Below, in pieces: positions 1-10,746 of a stretch of DNA of 64,000 bases. Position 1 is the first letter of the stretch, and each line of letters begins with the position of its first letter. A model generated the notes under the pieces. That model had not been told where the DNA came from. It searched no databases and saw only the letters and a list, made by a program, of their open reading frames with translations. This stretch comes from Stomorhina lunata (Eukaryota > Arthropoda > Insecta > Diptera > Rhiniidae), in NCBI GenBank assembly GCA_933228675.1, contig OW121741.1:134502120-134566119 (forward strand). Direction: 5' to 3'. The translations under genes and the position numbers were made by a program.

Positions 1-587
1 GCCGTTTATGTATGAGTTGAATAAAGCAAATCAAAGCCTTGGGGCCAAGCGCATGGTTAATCAAAAAAACTCACACAATTTCACTGTTATAGAGACACAG
101 TTATACATACACACTTGAACATACATATGTACATATATATGTTTTCATGTGTTTGTCTATAAGGACTCGCATGTGCATAAAGTTAAAAATATAATTTTCA
201 GAGGATGTTAAATTTAATTTCCGTTTTAATGAAGCCTTTGGAAAATTCCATCACTGAAAGATTGTGAGTGTGTGGGTGTGTATATTTTTCACTCATCTTT
301 TGTACTTACCTCGTCTGAACTCGCGGCGTTCGGCTTAAAAATTTGTTGAGTTATTTTGTGATTTTTGTTCTTGCTTTTACATTATTATTAATTACTTAAT
401 GAATAATTAATTATCGCTTTAATTTGCTTATTAAAAAATTTCATTATTTTTTTCCTTTACTTCATTTTTTGTACATAAAAAGAAGGAAGTGGGTTTTGTG
501 CGTTATTTTCTCTGCCAGTAAATGTGCGTAGGACTTAAAAAAGGTTAATTAAGGATCTTCAAATAGTCAAATGTTTTATTAATTTTC
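1..587. other. Non-coding, probable intron of the Drgx-like gene
   Basis: No reading frame or RNA gene was found here. The sequence is AT-rich with a short TG-rich stretch near 265-285. It lies upstream, in the same orientation, of the first visible Drgx-like exon at 6313, so it is probably intronic; this is inference because no upstream exon is in the window. Confidence 0.45.
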
Positions 588-3500
588 AATTGAGTTTCGT
601 TATATACTTCAATTTTCAATCGTGGCTCTTCATATACTTTTATTTTTAATTACATTGTTTAATCGTCTATCTCCATACGTTAAAATTACGCAATTGTGGG
701 TCTTATATAGAAAATGTGTTCAATCGTGAGTCTTCATATATTAATATTGTTCAATCGTGGGTTTTCATATGTCAAAATTGTTCAGTCGTGAGGCTTCACA
801 TCTTTAAATTGCTCAATTATGGGTCTTTATATGGTAAAATTCTTCACTCGTGGGGGTTTATATGTTTAAATTGTTCAATTGTAGGTCTATAGATAGTAAA
901 TTTGTAAGTGATGGGGGCTCATATGTTAACATTTCTCAACTGTGGGTTTATATAGTAAAATTTTTCAATCGTGGATCTTCATATCTTAAAATTGCTCAAT
1001 TATTGAATCTTTATATAGTAAAATTGTTCAATCGTGACACTTCATATGTTAAAATTGTTAAATCGTCGATCTTCATATGGGGTTCATATGTTAAAATTGC
1101 TCAATTTTGGCTCTTTATATAGTAAAATTTTTCAATGGTGGATATGTTACATGTTAAAATTGCTCAATGATGGGTCTTTATACATATTATATAGTAAAAT
1201 TGTTTAATCGTGGGTCTTTATATAGTAAAATTGTTTAATCGTGGGGGTTCATATGTTTAAATTGTAGTGGGTCTTTATATGGAAAAATTGCTCAATTATG
1301 GGTCTTTATATGTTAAAATTGTTCAATCGTGGGTCTTCAAATGTGAAAACAGCTCAATCGTGGGGGTTTATATGTAAAAATTGTTCAATCGTGGGTCTTC
1401 AAATGTGAAAATAGCTCAATCGTGGGGGTTCATATGTTAAAATTGTTCAATCGTGGGTCTTCAAATGTGAAAATAGCTCAATCGTGGGTCTTCAAATGTG
1501 AAAATAGCTCAATCGTGGGTCTCCAAATTTGAAAATAGCTCAATCGTGGGGGTTCATATGTTCAAATTGTTTAATCTCGGGTCTTTATATGTGAAAATTG
1601 CTCAATTATGGGTCTTTATATGTCAAAATTGTTCAATCGTGAGTCTTCAAATGTGAAAACAGCTTAATCGTGGGGGTTTATATGTTAAAATTGTTCAATC
1701 GTGGGTCTTAAAATGTTAAAATTGTTCAATCGTGGGTCTTCAAATGTTTAAATTGTTCAATCGTGGGTCTTTAGATAGTAAAATTGTTTAATCGTGGGTC
1801 TTTAGATAGTAAAATTGTTTAATCGTGGGTCTTTAGATAGTAAAATTGTTTAATCGTGGGTCTTTAGATAGTAAAATTGTTTAATCGTGGGTCTTTAGAT
1901 AGTAAAATTGTTTAATCGTGGGTCTTTAGATAGTAAAATTGTTTAATCGTGGGTCTTTAGATAGTAAAATTGTTTAATCGTGGGTCTTTAGATAGTAAAA
2001 TTGTTTAATCGTGGGTCTTTAGATAGTAAAATTGTTTAATCGTGGGTCTTTAGATAGTAAAATTGTTTAATCGTGGGTCTTTAGATAGTAAAATTGTTTA
2101 ATCGTGGGTCTTTAGTTAGTAAAATTGTTTAATCGTGGGTCTTTAGATAGTAAAATTGTTTAATCGTGGGTCTTTAGATAGTAAAATTGTTTAATCGTGG
2201 GTCTTTAGATAGTAAAATTGTTTAATCGTGGGTCTTTAGATAGTAAAATTGTTTAATCGTGGGTCTTTAGATAGTAAAATTGTTTAATCGTGGGTCTTTA
2301 GATAGTAAAATTGTTTAATCGTGGGTCTTTAGATAGTAAAATTGTTTAATCGTGGGTCTTTAGATAGTAAAATTGTTTAATCGTGGGTCTTTAGATAGTA
2401 AAATTGTTTAATCGTGGGTCTTTAGATAGTAAAATTGTTTAATCGTGGGTCTTTAGATAGTAAAATTGTTTAATCGTGGGTCTTTAGATAGTAAAATTGT
2501 TTAATCGTGGGTCTTTAGATAGTAAAATTGTTTAATCGTGGGTCTTTAGATAGTAAAATTGTTTAATCGTGGGTCTTTAGATAGTAAAATTGTTTAATCG
2601 TGGGTCTTTAGATAGTAAAATTGTTTAATCGTGGGTCTTTAGATAGTAAAATTGTTTAATCGTGGGTCTTTAGATAGTAAAATTGTTTAATCGTGGGTCT
2701 TTAGATAGTAAAATTGTTTAATCGTGGGTCTTTAGATAGTAAAATTGTTTAATCGTGGGTCTTTAGATAGTAAAATTGTTTAATCGTGGGTCTTTAGATA
2801 GTAAAATTGTTTAATCGTGGGTCTTTAGATAGTAAAATTGTTTAATCGTGGGTCTTTAGATAGTAAAATTGTTTAATCGTGGGTCTTTAGATAGTAAAAT
2901 TGTTTAATCGTGGGTCTTTAGATAGTAAAATTGTTTAATCGTGGGTCTTTAGATAGTAAAATTGTTTAATCGTGGGTCTTTAGATAGTAAAATTGTTTAA
3001 TCGTGGGTCTTTAGATAGTAAAATTGTTTAATCGTGGGTCTTTAGATAGTAAAATTGTTTAATCGTGGGTCTTTAGATAGTAAAATTGTTTAATCGTGGG
3101 TCTTTAGATAGTAAAATTGTTTAATCGTGGGTCTTTAGATAGTAAAATTGTTTAATCGTGGGTCTTTAGATAGTAAAATTGTTTAATCGTGGGTCTTTAG
3201 ATAGTAAAATTGTTTAATCGTGGGTCTTTAGATAGTAAAATTGTTTAATCGTGGGTCTTTAGATAGTAAAATTGTTTAATCGTGGGTCTTTAGATAGTAA
3301 AATTGTTTAATCGTGGGTCTTTAGATAGTAAAATTGTTTAATCGTGGGTCTTTAGATAGTAAAATTGTTTAATCGTGGGTCTTTAGATAGTAAAATTGTT
3401 TAATCGTGGGTCTTTAGATAGTAAAATTGTTTAATCGTGGGTCTTTAGATAGTAAAATTGTTTAATCGTGGGTCTTTAGATAGTAAAATTGTTTAATCGT

Positions 3501-6245
3501 GGGTCTTTAGATAGTAAAATTGTTTAATCGTGGGTCTTTAGATAGTAAAATTGTTTAATCGTGGGTCTTTAGATAGTAAAATTGTTTAATCGTGGGTCTT
3601 TAGATAGTAAAATTGTTTAATCGTGGGTCTTTAGATAGTAAAATTGTTTAATCGTGGGTCTTTAGATAGTAAAATTGTTTAATCGTGGGTCTTTAGATAG
3701 TAAAATTGTTTAATCGTGGGTCTTTAGATAGTAAAATTGTTTAATCGTGGGTCTTTAGATAGTAAAATTGTTTAATCGTGGGTCTTTAGATAGTAAAATT
3801 GTTTAATCGTGGGTCTTTAGATAGTAAAATTGTTTAATCGTGGGTCTTTAGATAGTAAAATTGTTTAATCGTGGGTCTTTAGATAGTAAAATTGTTTAAT
3901 CGTGGGTCTTTAGATAGTAAAATTGTTTAATCGTGGGTCTTTAGATAGTAAAATTGTTTAATCGTGGGTCTTTAGATAGTAAAATTGTTTAATCGTGGGT
4001 CTTTAGATAGTAAAATTGTTTAATCGTGGGTCTTTAGATAGTAAAATTGTTTAATCGTGGGTCTTTAGATAGTAAAATTGTTTAATCGTGGGTCTTTAGA
4101 TAGTAAAATTGTTTAATCGTGGGTCTTTAGATAGTAAAATTGTTTAATCGTGGGTCTTTAGATAGTAAAATTGTTTAATCGTGGGTCTTTAGATAGTAAA
4201 ATTGTTTAATCGTGGGTCTTTAGATAGTAAAATTGTTTAATCGTGGGTCTTTAGATAGTAAAATTGTTTAATCGTGGGTCTTTAGATAGTAAAATTGTTT
4301 AATCGTGGGTCTTTAGATAGTAAAATTGTTTAATCGTGGGTCTTTAGATAGTAAAATTGTTTAATCGTGGGTCTTTAGATAGTAAAATTGTTTAATCGTG
4401 GGTCTTTAGATAGTAAAATTGTTTAATCGTGGGTCTTTAGATAGTAAAATTGTTTAATCGTGGGTCTTTAGATAGTAAAATTGTTTAATCGTGGGTCTTT
4501 AGATAGTAAAATTGTTTAATCGTGGGTCTTTAGATAGTAAAATTGTTTAATCGTGGGTCTTTAGATAGTAAAATTGTTTAATCGTGGGTCTTTAGATAGT
4601 AAAATTGTTTAATCGTGGGTCTTTAGATAGTAAAATTGTTTAATCGTGGGTCTTTAGATAGTAAAATTGTTTAATCGTGGGTCTTTAGATAGTAAAATTG
4701 TTTAATCGTGGGTCTTTAGATAGTAAAATTGTTTAATCGTGGGTCTTTAGATAGTAAAATTGTTTAATCGTGGGTCTTTAGATAGTAAAATTGTTTAATC
4801 GTGGGTCTTTAGATAGTAAAATTGTTTAATCGTGGGTCTTTAGATAGTAAAATTGTTTAATCGTGGGTCTTTAGATAGTAAAATTGTTTAATCGTGGGTC
4901 TTTAGATAGTAAAATTGTTTAATCGTGGGTCTTTAGATAGTAAAATTGTTTAATCGTGGGTCTTTAGATAGTAAAATTGTTTAATCGTGGGTCTTTAGAT
5001 AGTAAAATTGTTTAATCGTGGGTCTTTAGATAGTAAAATTGTTTAATCGTGGGTCTTTAGATAGTAAAATTGTTTAATCGTGGGTCTTTAGATAGTAAAA
5101 TTGTTTAATCGTGGGTCTTTAGATAGTAAAATTGTTTAATCGTGGGTCTTTAGATAGTAAAATTGTTTAATCGTGGGTCTTTAGATAGTAAAATTGTTTA
5201 ATCGTGGGTCTTTAGATAGTAAAATTGTTTAATCGTGGGTCTTTCGATAGTAAAATTGTTTAATCGTGGGTCTTTAGATAGTAAAATTGTTTAATCGTGG
5301 GTCTTTAGATAGTAAAATTGTTTAATCGTGGGTCTTTAGATAGTAAAATTGTTTAATCGTGGGTCTTTAGATAGTAAAATTGTTTAATCGTGGGTCTTTA
5401 GATAGTAAAATTGTTTAATCGTGGGTCTTTAGATAGTAAAATTGTTTAATCGTGGGTCTTTAGATAGTAAAATTGTTTAATCGTGGGCGTTCATATGTTA
5501 AAATTGTTCAATCGTGGGTCTTCAAATGTGAAAATAGCTCAAACGTGGGGGTTCATATGTTAAAATTGCTTAATCGTGGGTCTTTATATGTGAAAATTGC
5601 TCAATTATGGGTCTGTATATGTTAAAATTGTTCGATCGTGGGTCTTTAGATGGCGGTTTATATGTTAAAATTGTTCAATCGTGAGTCTTCAAATGTTAAA
5701 ATTGTTCAATCGTGGGTCTTCAAATGTTAAAATTGTTCAATCGTATGTCTTTAAATGTTAAAATTTTTCAATCGTGGGTCTTTAAAATGTGAAAATAGCT
5801 CAATCGTGGGGGTTCATATGTTAAAATTGTTCAATCGTAGGTCTTCAAATGTGAAAATAGCTCAATCGTGGGGGTTCATATGTGAAAATTGTTCCATTGT
5901 GGGTCTTTAGATAGTGAAATTGTTCCATTGTGGGTCTTTAGATAGTGAAATTGTGTAATCGTGGAAGTTTATATGTTGAAATTGCTCAATTGTGAGTCTT
6001 TATGTAGTAAAATTGTTCAAATCGTGGGGTTCATATGTTAAAATTGTTAAATTGTGGATGTATATATAGTAAAATTGTTCAATTGTGGGGGTTCATATGT
6101 TAATATTGTTCCATTTAAAATTCTTCAATCATGCCTCTTCATATGGTAAAATTGTTTAGTCGTGGGTCTTCATATGTGAAAATAGTTCAGTCGTGGAGGT
6201 TCATATGTTAAAATTGTTTAATCGTGTGGGTCTTTATACATATAG
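588..6245 (+). repeat. Minisatellite array A1 (31-bp family, ATCGTGGGTCTT motif)
   Basis: Tandem repeat of about 31 bp. Each unit carries a TTCAATCGTGGGTCTT-like block, a TCATATG or TAGATAG block, and TAAAATTG. The outer parts (588-1763 and 5488-6245) are diverged, with variants such as TCAAATGTGAAAATAGC, while the centre is nearly uniform. The array ends about 60 bp before the splice acceptor of the exon at 6313, so it sits inside an intron. Related arrays in the same orientation lie at 7715-9290 and 14893-15890. Short frames inside it are repeat artefacts. Confidence 0.93.
1764..5487 (+). repeat. Homogenised core of array A1, about 120 copies of a 31-bp unit
   Basis: The unit contains ATCGTGGGTCTTTAGATAG followed by TAAAATTGTTTA and repeats with almost no change. 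By eye I noticed only two variants: a TTAGTTAG unit near 2110 and a TTTCGATAG unit near 5243. Such uniformity next to diverged flanks suggests recent expansion or gene conversion. Copy number in the real chromosome may differ from the assembly. Confidence 0.92.
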
Positions 6246-6312
6246 TAAAATTTGTAATAATTTAATCATCGTAAATAAATAATTATAAATTTCCTTCTTA
6301 TTTCCATTTTAG

Positions 6313-7502
6313 CAACTGCGGTTTTCGACCTGTTCTAAATGAGACACCAACCTCCATGGGAGGCTCAAGTGCAGCAGGAAGACCAAATCATGCCACATCA
6401 TTATTTTTGCCACCACACTTGGCTTCCCTAAGTTCGCAGTTTTCACAGCAGCCACTGTTTCCGGGACTTAAAGGTAAGAGCTTATGCAATACAATATTTT
6501 CTAGAAAACAACCACCAAATTCATGAAATACCTTTAAACTGTAGAGATTTAAAAACATTAAATCAATATTAAATTACCTACAAAATGACTGACAGACAGA
6601 CTCAACACTCAATCAATTTTTTCTAAAGATGGATAACTTTCCACCACGTCCAAAACAATTAATGTCATACATTGAAAAAACTTTATCGATTGATTTTGTA
6701 AGAAAATTTTATCAAAAAGTTTATAGACTTTGACAGCTGTGATTTTCTTAAGCTTTTAGTTGAATTAAAAAATCAAAGTAAATGAAATTTCTTAACTTTA
6801 AGGGAAAGGGTATTAAATTTTATTTTAACTTAACTCAAATGTTATTAAATTTCAAATTTCTTTTTATTTCCAGGTGTTCCCTCCTTTCCGGGACTTTGCT
6901 CTTGCTGCACCTTAAAACCACCCCATACCGGCTCCAACTCTGTAGCCGTTTCCTGCTCCTCTGCCACCAGCTCCCCCGAATCTCCTCCTCATTCTACACA
7001 CTCCAATTGTGATCCTCGCTCCTCTTCTGTGGCCGAGTTGAGGCGTAAAGCTCAAGAACATTCAGCTGCCTTATTACAGTCTTTGCATGCAGCCGCTGCA
7101 GCTGGTTTAGCTTTTCCCGGTCTTCATTTGCCGCCTCTGTCCTTCCATCATCATGCCTCCTTGACGAATGCTCATCATCATGCAGCTGCTGCGGCGGCAA
7201 GTGTTCGTTTGAAGAATGAAGCTCAAGATATGACCGCTAGTACCATGAATGGTTTGGTAGCCAATATGATGCCTTCGGTAAACAGTTTAATGGATCAATC
7301 ATCACCTAATTCCAATCAAACACCACCATCGTATCAGCAGCAGCAACAACAACAGCAACAGATTCAGCAGCAGCAACAACAGCATCAAGTTCATTCCGTC
7401 GGTCAGCTATCACCGCCGACTACCCCAACTCAGTCTTCTAATTCCTCGAAAGATGGTCCTCTGAATTGCACAAATGGCGCTATTATTACGAAAACGGAAT
7501 GA
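6313..7502 (+). CDS. Drgx: Drgx-like paired-class homeobox protein with OAR motif, 3' two exons (partial)
   Basis: Two exons join in frame: 6313-6473 (acceptor TTTTAG, donor GTAAGAG) and 6874-7502 (acceptor TTTCCAG, stop TGA), phase 1 at the junction, giving about 262 residues. The homeodomain must lie on exons left of the window. Exon 6313 encodes a segment ending in QQPLFPGLKG. The next exon opens with a Cys-rich LCSCC motif and then an OAR-type motif, SSVAELRRKAQEHSAALLQS, spanning about 7020-7085. The order Leu-Lys-Gly, LCSCC, then an SVAxLRxKAxEHS OAR motif matches my knowledge of DRGX proteins, transcription factors of sensory neurons. The tail is rich in Ala, His and Gln, with two polyglutamine runs near 7335-7385, usual for fly transcription factors. 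The frame lacks a start codon because it is the 3' end. An alternative is another OAR paired-like gene such as a SHOX- or ALX-type factor. Confidence 0.78.
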
Positions 7503-7714
7503 ACATGAGGAGAGGTTTCGTAAAAATAAGTATTTGAAATGGTTTCTAAATTTGCTTTTGGTACCCCTCACAATATCAGAGATTAAATATGAATTTGAGA
7601 AAATGGTCCTAATTTTATTCGAAGGTCTTAATGTAATCCCGTTTTTTATCATGATAATTTCATAAGAAACCTTCAACTTTCAATCATAGTCCAATTCAAT
7701 CCAATTTGCAATCT
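7503..7714 (+). other. Probable 3' UTR of the Drgx-like gene
   Basis: Short non-coding segment between the TGA stop and array A2. An ATTAAA at 7582-7587 could be a variant polyadenylation signal. Small frames on both strands here carry no recognisable domain. Confidence 0.4.
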
Positions 7715-9290
7715 TTTTCGGTCGTGGGGGTTCATATTATTCACAACTATTTAATCATGGCTCCTTATATGTCAAAGTTTTTCAATCGTGGATCTTCATA
7801 TGAAAAAATTGTTGAATCGTGAGTCTTCATATGCTAAAATTGTTCAATCGTGGGTTCCATATGCTGAAATTGTTTAATCGTGGGCCTTAATATGCTAAAA
7901 TTTGTGAATTTTGGGTCTTTATACGCTAAAATTGTTCAATCGTGGGTCTTCATATGCTAAAATTGTTCAATCGTGGGTTCCATATGTTGAAATTGTTCAA
8001 TCGTGGGCCTTAATATGCTAAAATTTGTGAACTTTGGGTCTTTATAAGCTAAAATTGTTCAATCGTGGGTCTCCATATGCTAAAAATGTTCAATCGTGGG
8101 TCTTCATATACTAAAATTGTTCAATCGTGGGTATCCATATGCTGAAATTGGTCAATCGAGGATCTTTATATGCTAAAAATGTTCAATCGTGGGTCTTCAT
8201 ATACAAAAATTGTTCAATCGTGGGTCTTCATATACAAAAATTGTTCAATCGTGGGTCTTCATATACAAAAATTGTTCAATCGTGGGTCTCCATATGCTGA
8301 AATTGTTCAATCGAGGATCTTTATATGCTAAAAATGTTCAATCGTGGGTCTTCATATACAAAAATTGTTCAATCGTGGGTCTCCACATGCCGAAATTGTT
8401 CAATCGTGGGTTTTCATTTGCTGAAATTGTTCAATCGAGGATATTTATATGCTAAAAATGTTCAACCGTGGGACTTCATATACTAAAATTGTTCAATCGT
8501 GGGTCTTCATATGCTGAAATTGTTCAATCGAGGATCTTCATATGCTAAAAATGTTCAATCGTGAGACTTCATATACTTAAATTGTTCAATCGTGGGTCTT
8601 CATATGCTGAAATCGTTCAATCGAGGATCTTCATATGCTAAAATTGTTCAATCGGGTTTCCTCATATGCTAAAATTGTTCAATCGTGGGTGTCCATATGT
8701 CGCAATTGTTCAATCGAGGGTCTTTATATATAAAAATTGTTCAATCGTGGGTCTTCATATGGTAAAATTGTTCAATCGAGGGTATTCATATGCTAAAATT
8801 ATTCAATCGTAGGCCTTCATATGCTAAAAATGTTCAATCGTGGGTCTTATATGATAAAATTGTTCAATCGTGGGTCTTCATATGCTGATATTGTTCCATC
8901 GAGCATCTTTATATGCTAAAAATGTTCAATCGTGGGTCTTCATATACAAAAATTGTTCAATCGTGGGCCTTCATATGCTGAAATTGTTCAATCGAGGGTC
9001 TTTATATGCTAAAAATATTCAATCGGGGTCTTTATATGCTAAAATTGTTCAATCGGGTTTCCTCATATGCTAAAATTGTTCAGTCGTGGGTGCCCGTATG
9101 CCGCAATTGTTCAATCGAGGGTCTTTATATTTTAAAATTGTTCAATCGTGGATCTTCTTATGGTAAAATTATTCAATCAAAGGTATTCATATGCTAAAAT
9201 TGTTCAATAGTGGGCCTTTATATGATAAAATTGATCAATTGTGGGCTTTTATATGATAAAATTGGTCACAGACCAATTTTAAAACGTGGG
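7715..9290 (+). repeat. Minisatellite array A2 (same family as A1)
   Basis: About 50 diverged units of 28-32 bp with TTCAATCGTGGGTCTTCATA, ATGCTAAAATTG and the variant TCGAGGATCTTTATATGC. Many units carry CATATGCTGAAATTG or ATACAAAAATTG. Same orientation as A1 and A3. It starts about 210 bp after the homeobox stop codon. Frames such as 8189-8455 are translations of the repeat. Confidence 0.92.
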
Positions 9291-9420
9291 AACAATTTTG
9301 AATCATGGAACAATTTTGAATCGTGGGAACAACTTTAAATCGTGGGAACAATTTTAAATCTTGTTTCTTTTTATAGACCAATTTTCAATCGTTTGAGTTC
9401 ATATAGAACAATTTTCATTT
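9275..9420 (+). repeat. Short array of a 20-25 bp unit derived from the A family
   Basis: Four to five units with GAACAATTTTGAATCGTGG, which looks like a rearranged version of the A-family unit (ATCGTGGG kept). It directly follows A2. Confidence 0.7.
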
Positions 9421-10329
9421 GTGTCTCGGATTTCGTGATGGGTATCAAAGATTCGATCTGACGTATGTATATAACAATTTGTAATTATTTATTTTACTAT
9501 TGAAAATTATTTTATGAACAAAATAACAATTAGTAATTAAATATAAGTATTTAGAAGATAATGTAAATTAAAGACAATTATTTAGCAATAATGCTATTAA
9601 ATTTATTAGTTTTGAATAATGTGCCAAATATTTTAAGTTATGCACAAAAAAGGAAAATTGAAAAAATTTATCGAATGAAATATTTGAAATTTAAAAAAAG
9701 AAAAAGTTAAAAATTTTCTGATTTTTTAATTTATATTTCAGCTCAAGGTCCTCATAAACATTTTGAAATTCAAACTTTATTTTATTAAATATAGCTTGAG
9801 ATTATATATTTCAAAAATAATGACAAACCTTAACCGTTGTAAATAGAAACCATTCATGTTTGAAAATTTCAAGATTCAGATTTATTATATCCTTAATATA
9901 CAACTTTGAGTATTAGTATTTTATATTATTGTATGGGTTTCCATTTGCGATCTTTTAACGATTTACCTTTCTGATCTTGGAAAGGGAGTAATAACAGAAA
10001 CTCAGTTTAAAGACTAAACAAAATCTTAATTCAAAAAACCTACATCAAGTCCAGTATGTATATGTATGTATGGGTATTATATTGAACCCCATCGAAAGCA
10101 TCATCTGAGCCTTGACATTTCCTTTCTATAATTAAGAGGTTAAGGGCCTTATATATAAAAAAAATATATATATATGGAATATAAAACAAATATTCTAATT
10201 CATAATTATATAAAATTAAATAATTATTATGTAATATCTAATTAATTGTAATCAAATTATACTTTCAATATAAACAAAAAATGTAAAAATCTTGCTTAAA
10301 ATTTAAACTACATTTACGAGTATATCGAT
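9421..10329. other. AT-rich intergenic DNA, nothing recognised
   Basis: No coding potential, RNA gene or clear repeat seen. Contains short AT runs, including a TATATATA stretch near 10160. Confidence 0.5.
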
Positions 10330-10555
10330 GGCTTAGTATAAAAAAGTCCTAACTCGAGAAGGAAAAAAGTTAATAAAATTTGTAAAATTTTAGATACAAC
10401 AAAAATTTAAATATAATTTTTAATAAAAAAGCAACACTTTTATTTTTCATTTAAACATTTCTTTGTTGTATCTATAACTTTACGGTTTTCATTAGGTTTT
10501 TTTCTTCTCCTGTAAAGTAACAAAAAATCGAGTTAGGCCTTTTTTATACTAAGCC
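10330..10555. mobile_element. Small MITE with long terminal inverted repeats
   Basis: The left end GGCTTAGTATAAAAAAG followed by TCCTAACTCGA is mirrored at the right end (ATCGAGTTAGGCC, then TTTTTTATACTAAGCC). A second inner pair, GATACAACAAA near 10393 and TTTGTTGTATC near 10462, extends the inverted structure, so the 226-bp unit could fold into a hairpin. There is no coding sequence. I could not identify a target-site duplication. Confidence 0.7.
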
Positions 10556-10746
10556 TTCAAGAAACATAATTTAAAAATAAAAATATAGATATAAAAATGT
10601 CTTATGCAATATTTAATAATCATTATGAACTTGTATAAATTTTAGGAAATCTAATGAAATGATTTAGTTAATAAAGATATTAATTTAAAATAAAAAAAAT
10701 GTTATTCAATTCAAACTAAGTATATTTAAGGTAAGTAGAATACACC

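Noticed and set aside
304..345. Possible minus-strand exon with donor GAGGTAAGT
   Set aside because: The donor-like site is good but there is no convincing open frame or partner exon.
850..1122. Reading frames inside arrays (also 8189, 8870, 28078, 28913, 38561, 39355, 39556 and 54063)
   Set aside because: They translate the tandem unit in a frame that happens to lack stops; no domain, no promoter, and the frame is lost as units vary.
588..6245. CRISPR-like regular repeats
   Set aside because: The repeats abut with no unique spacers and the genome is eukaryotic; these are minisatellites.
6994..7200. Minus-strand frame over the Drgx-like exon, and 7410-7676 likewise
   Set aside because: Shadows of the + strand coding exon; no signal of their own.
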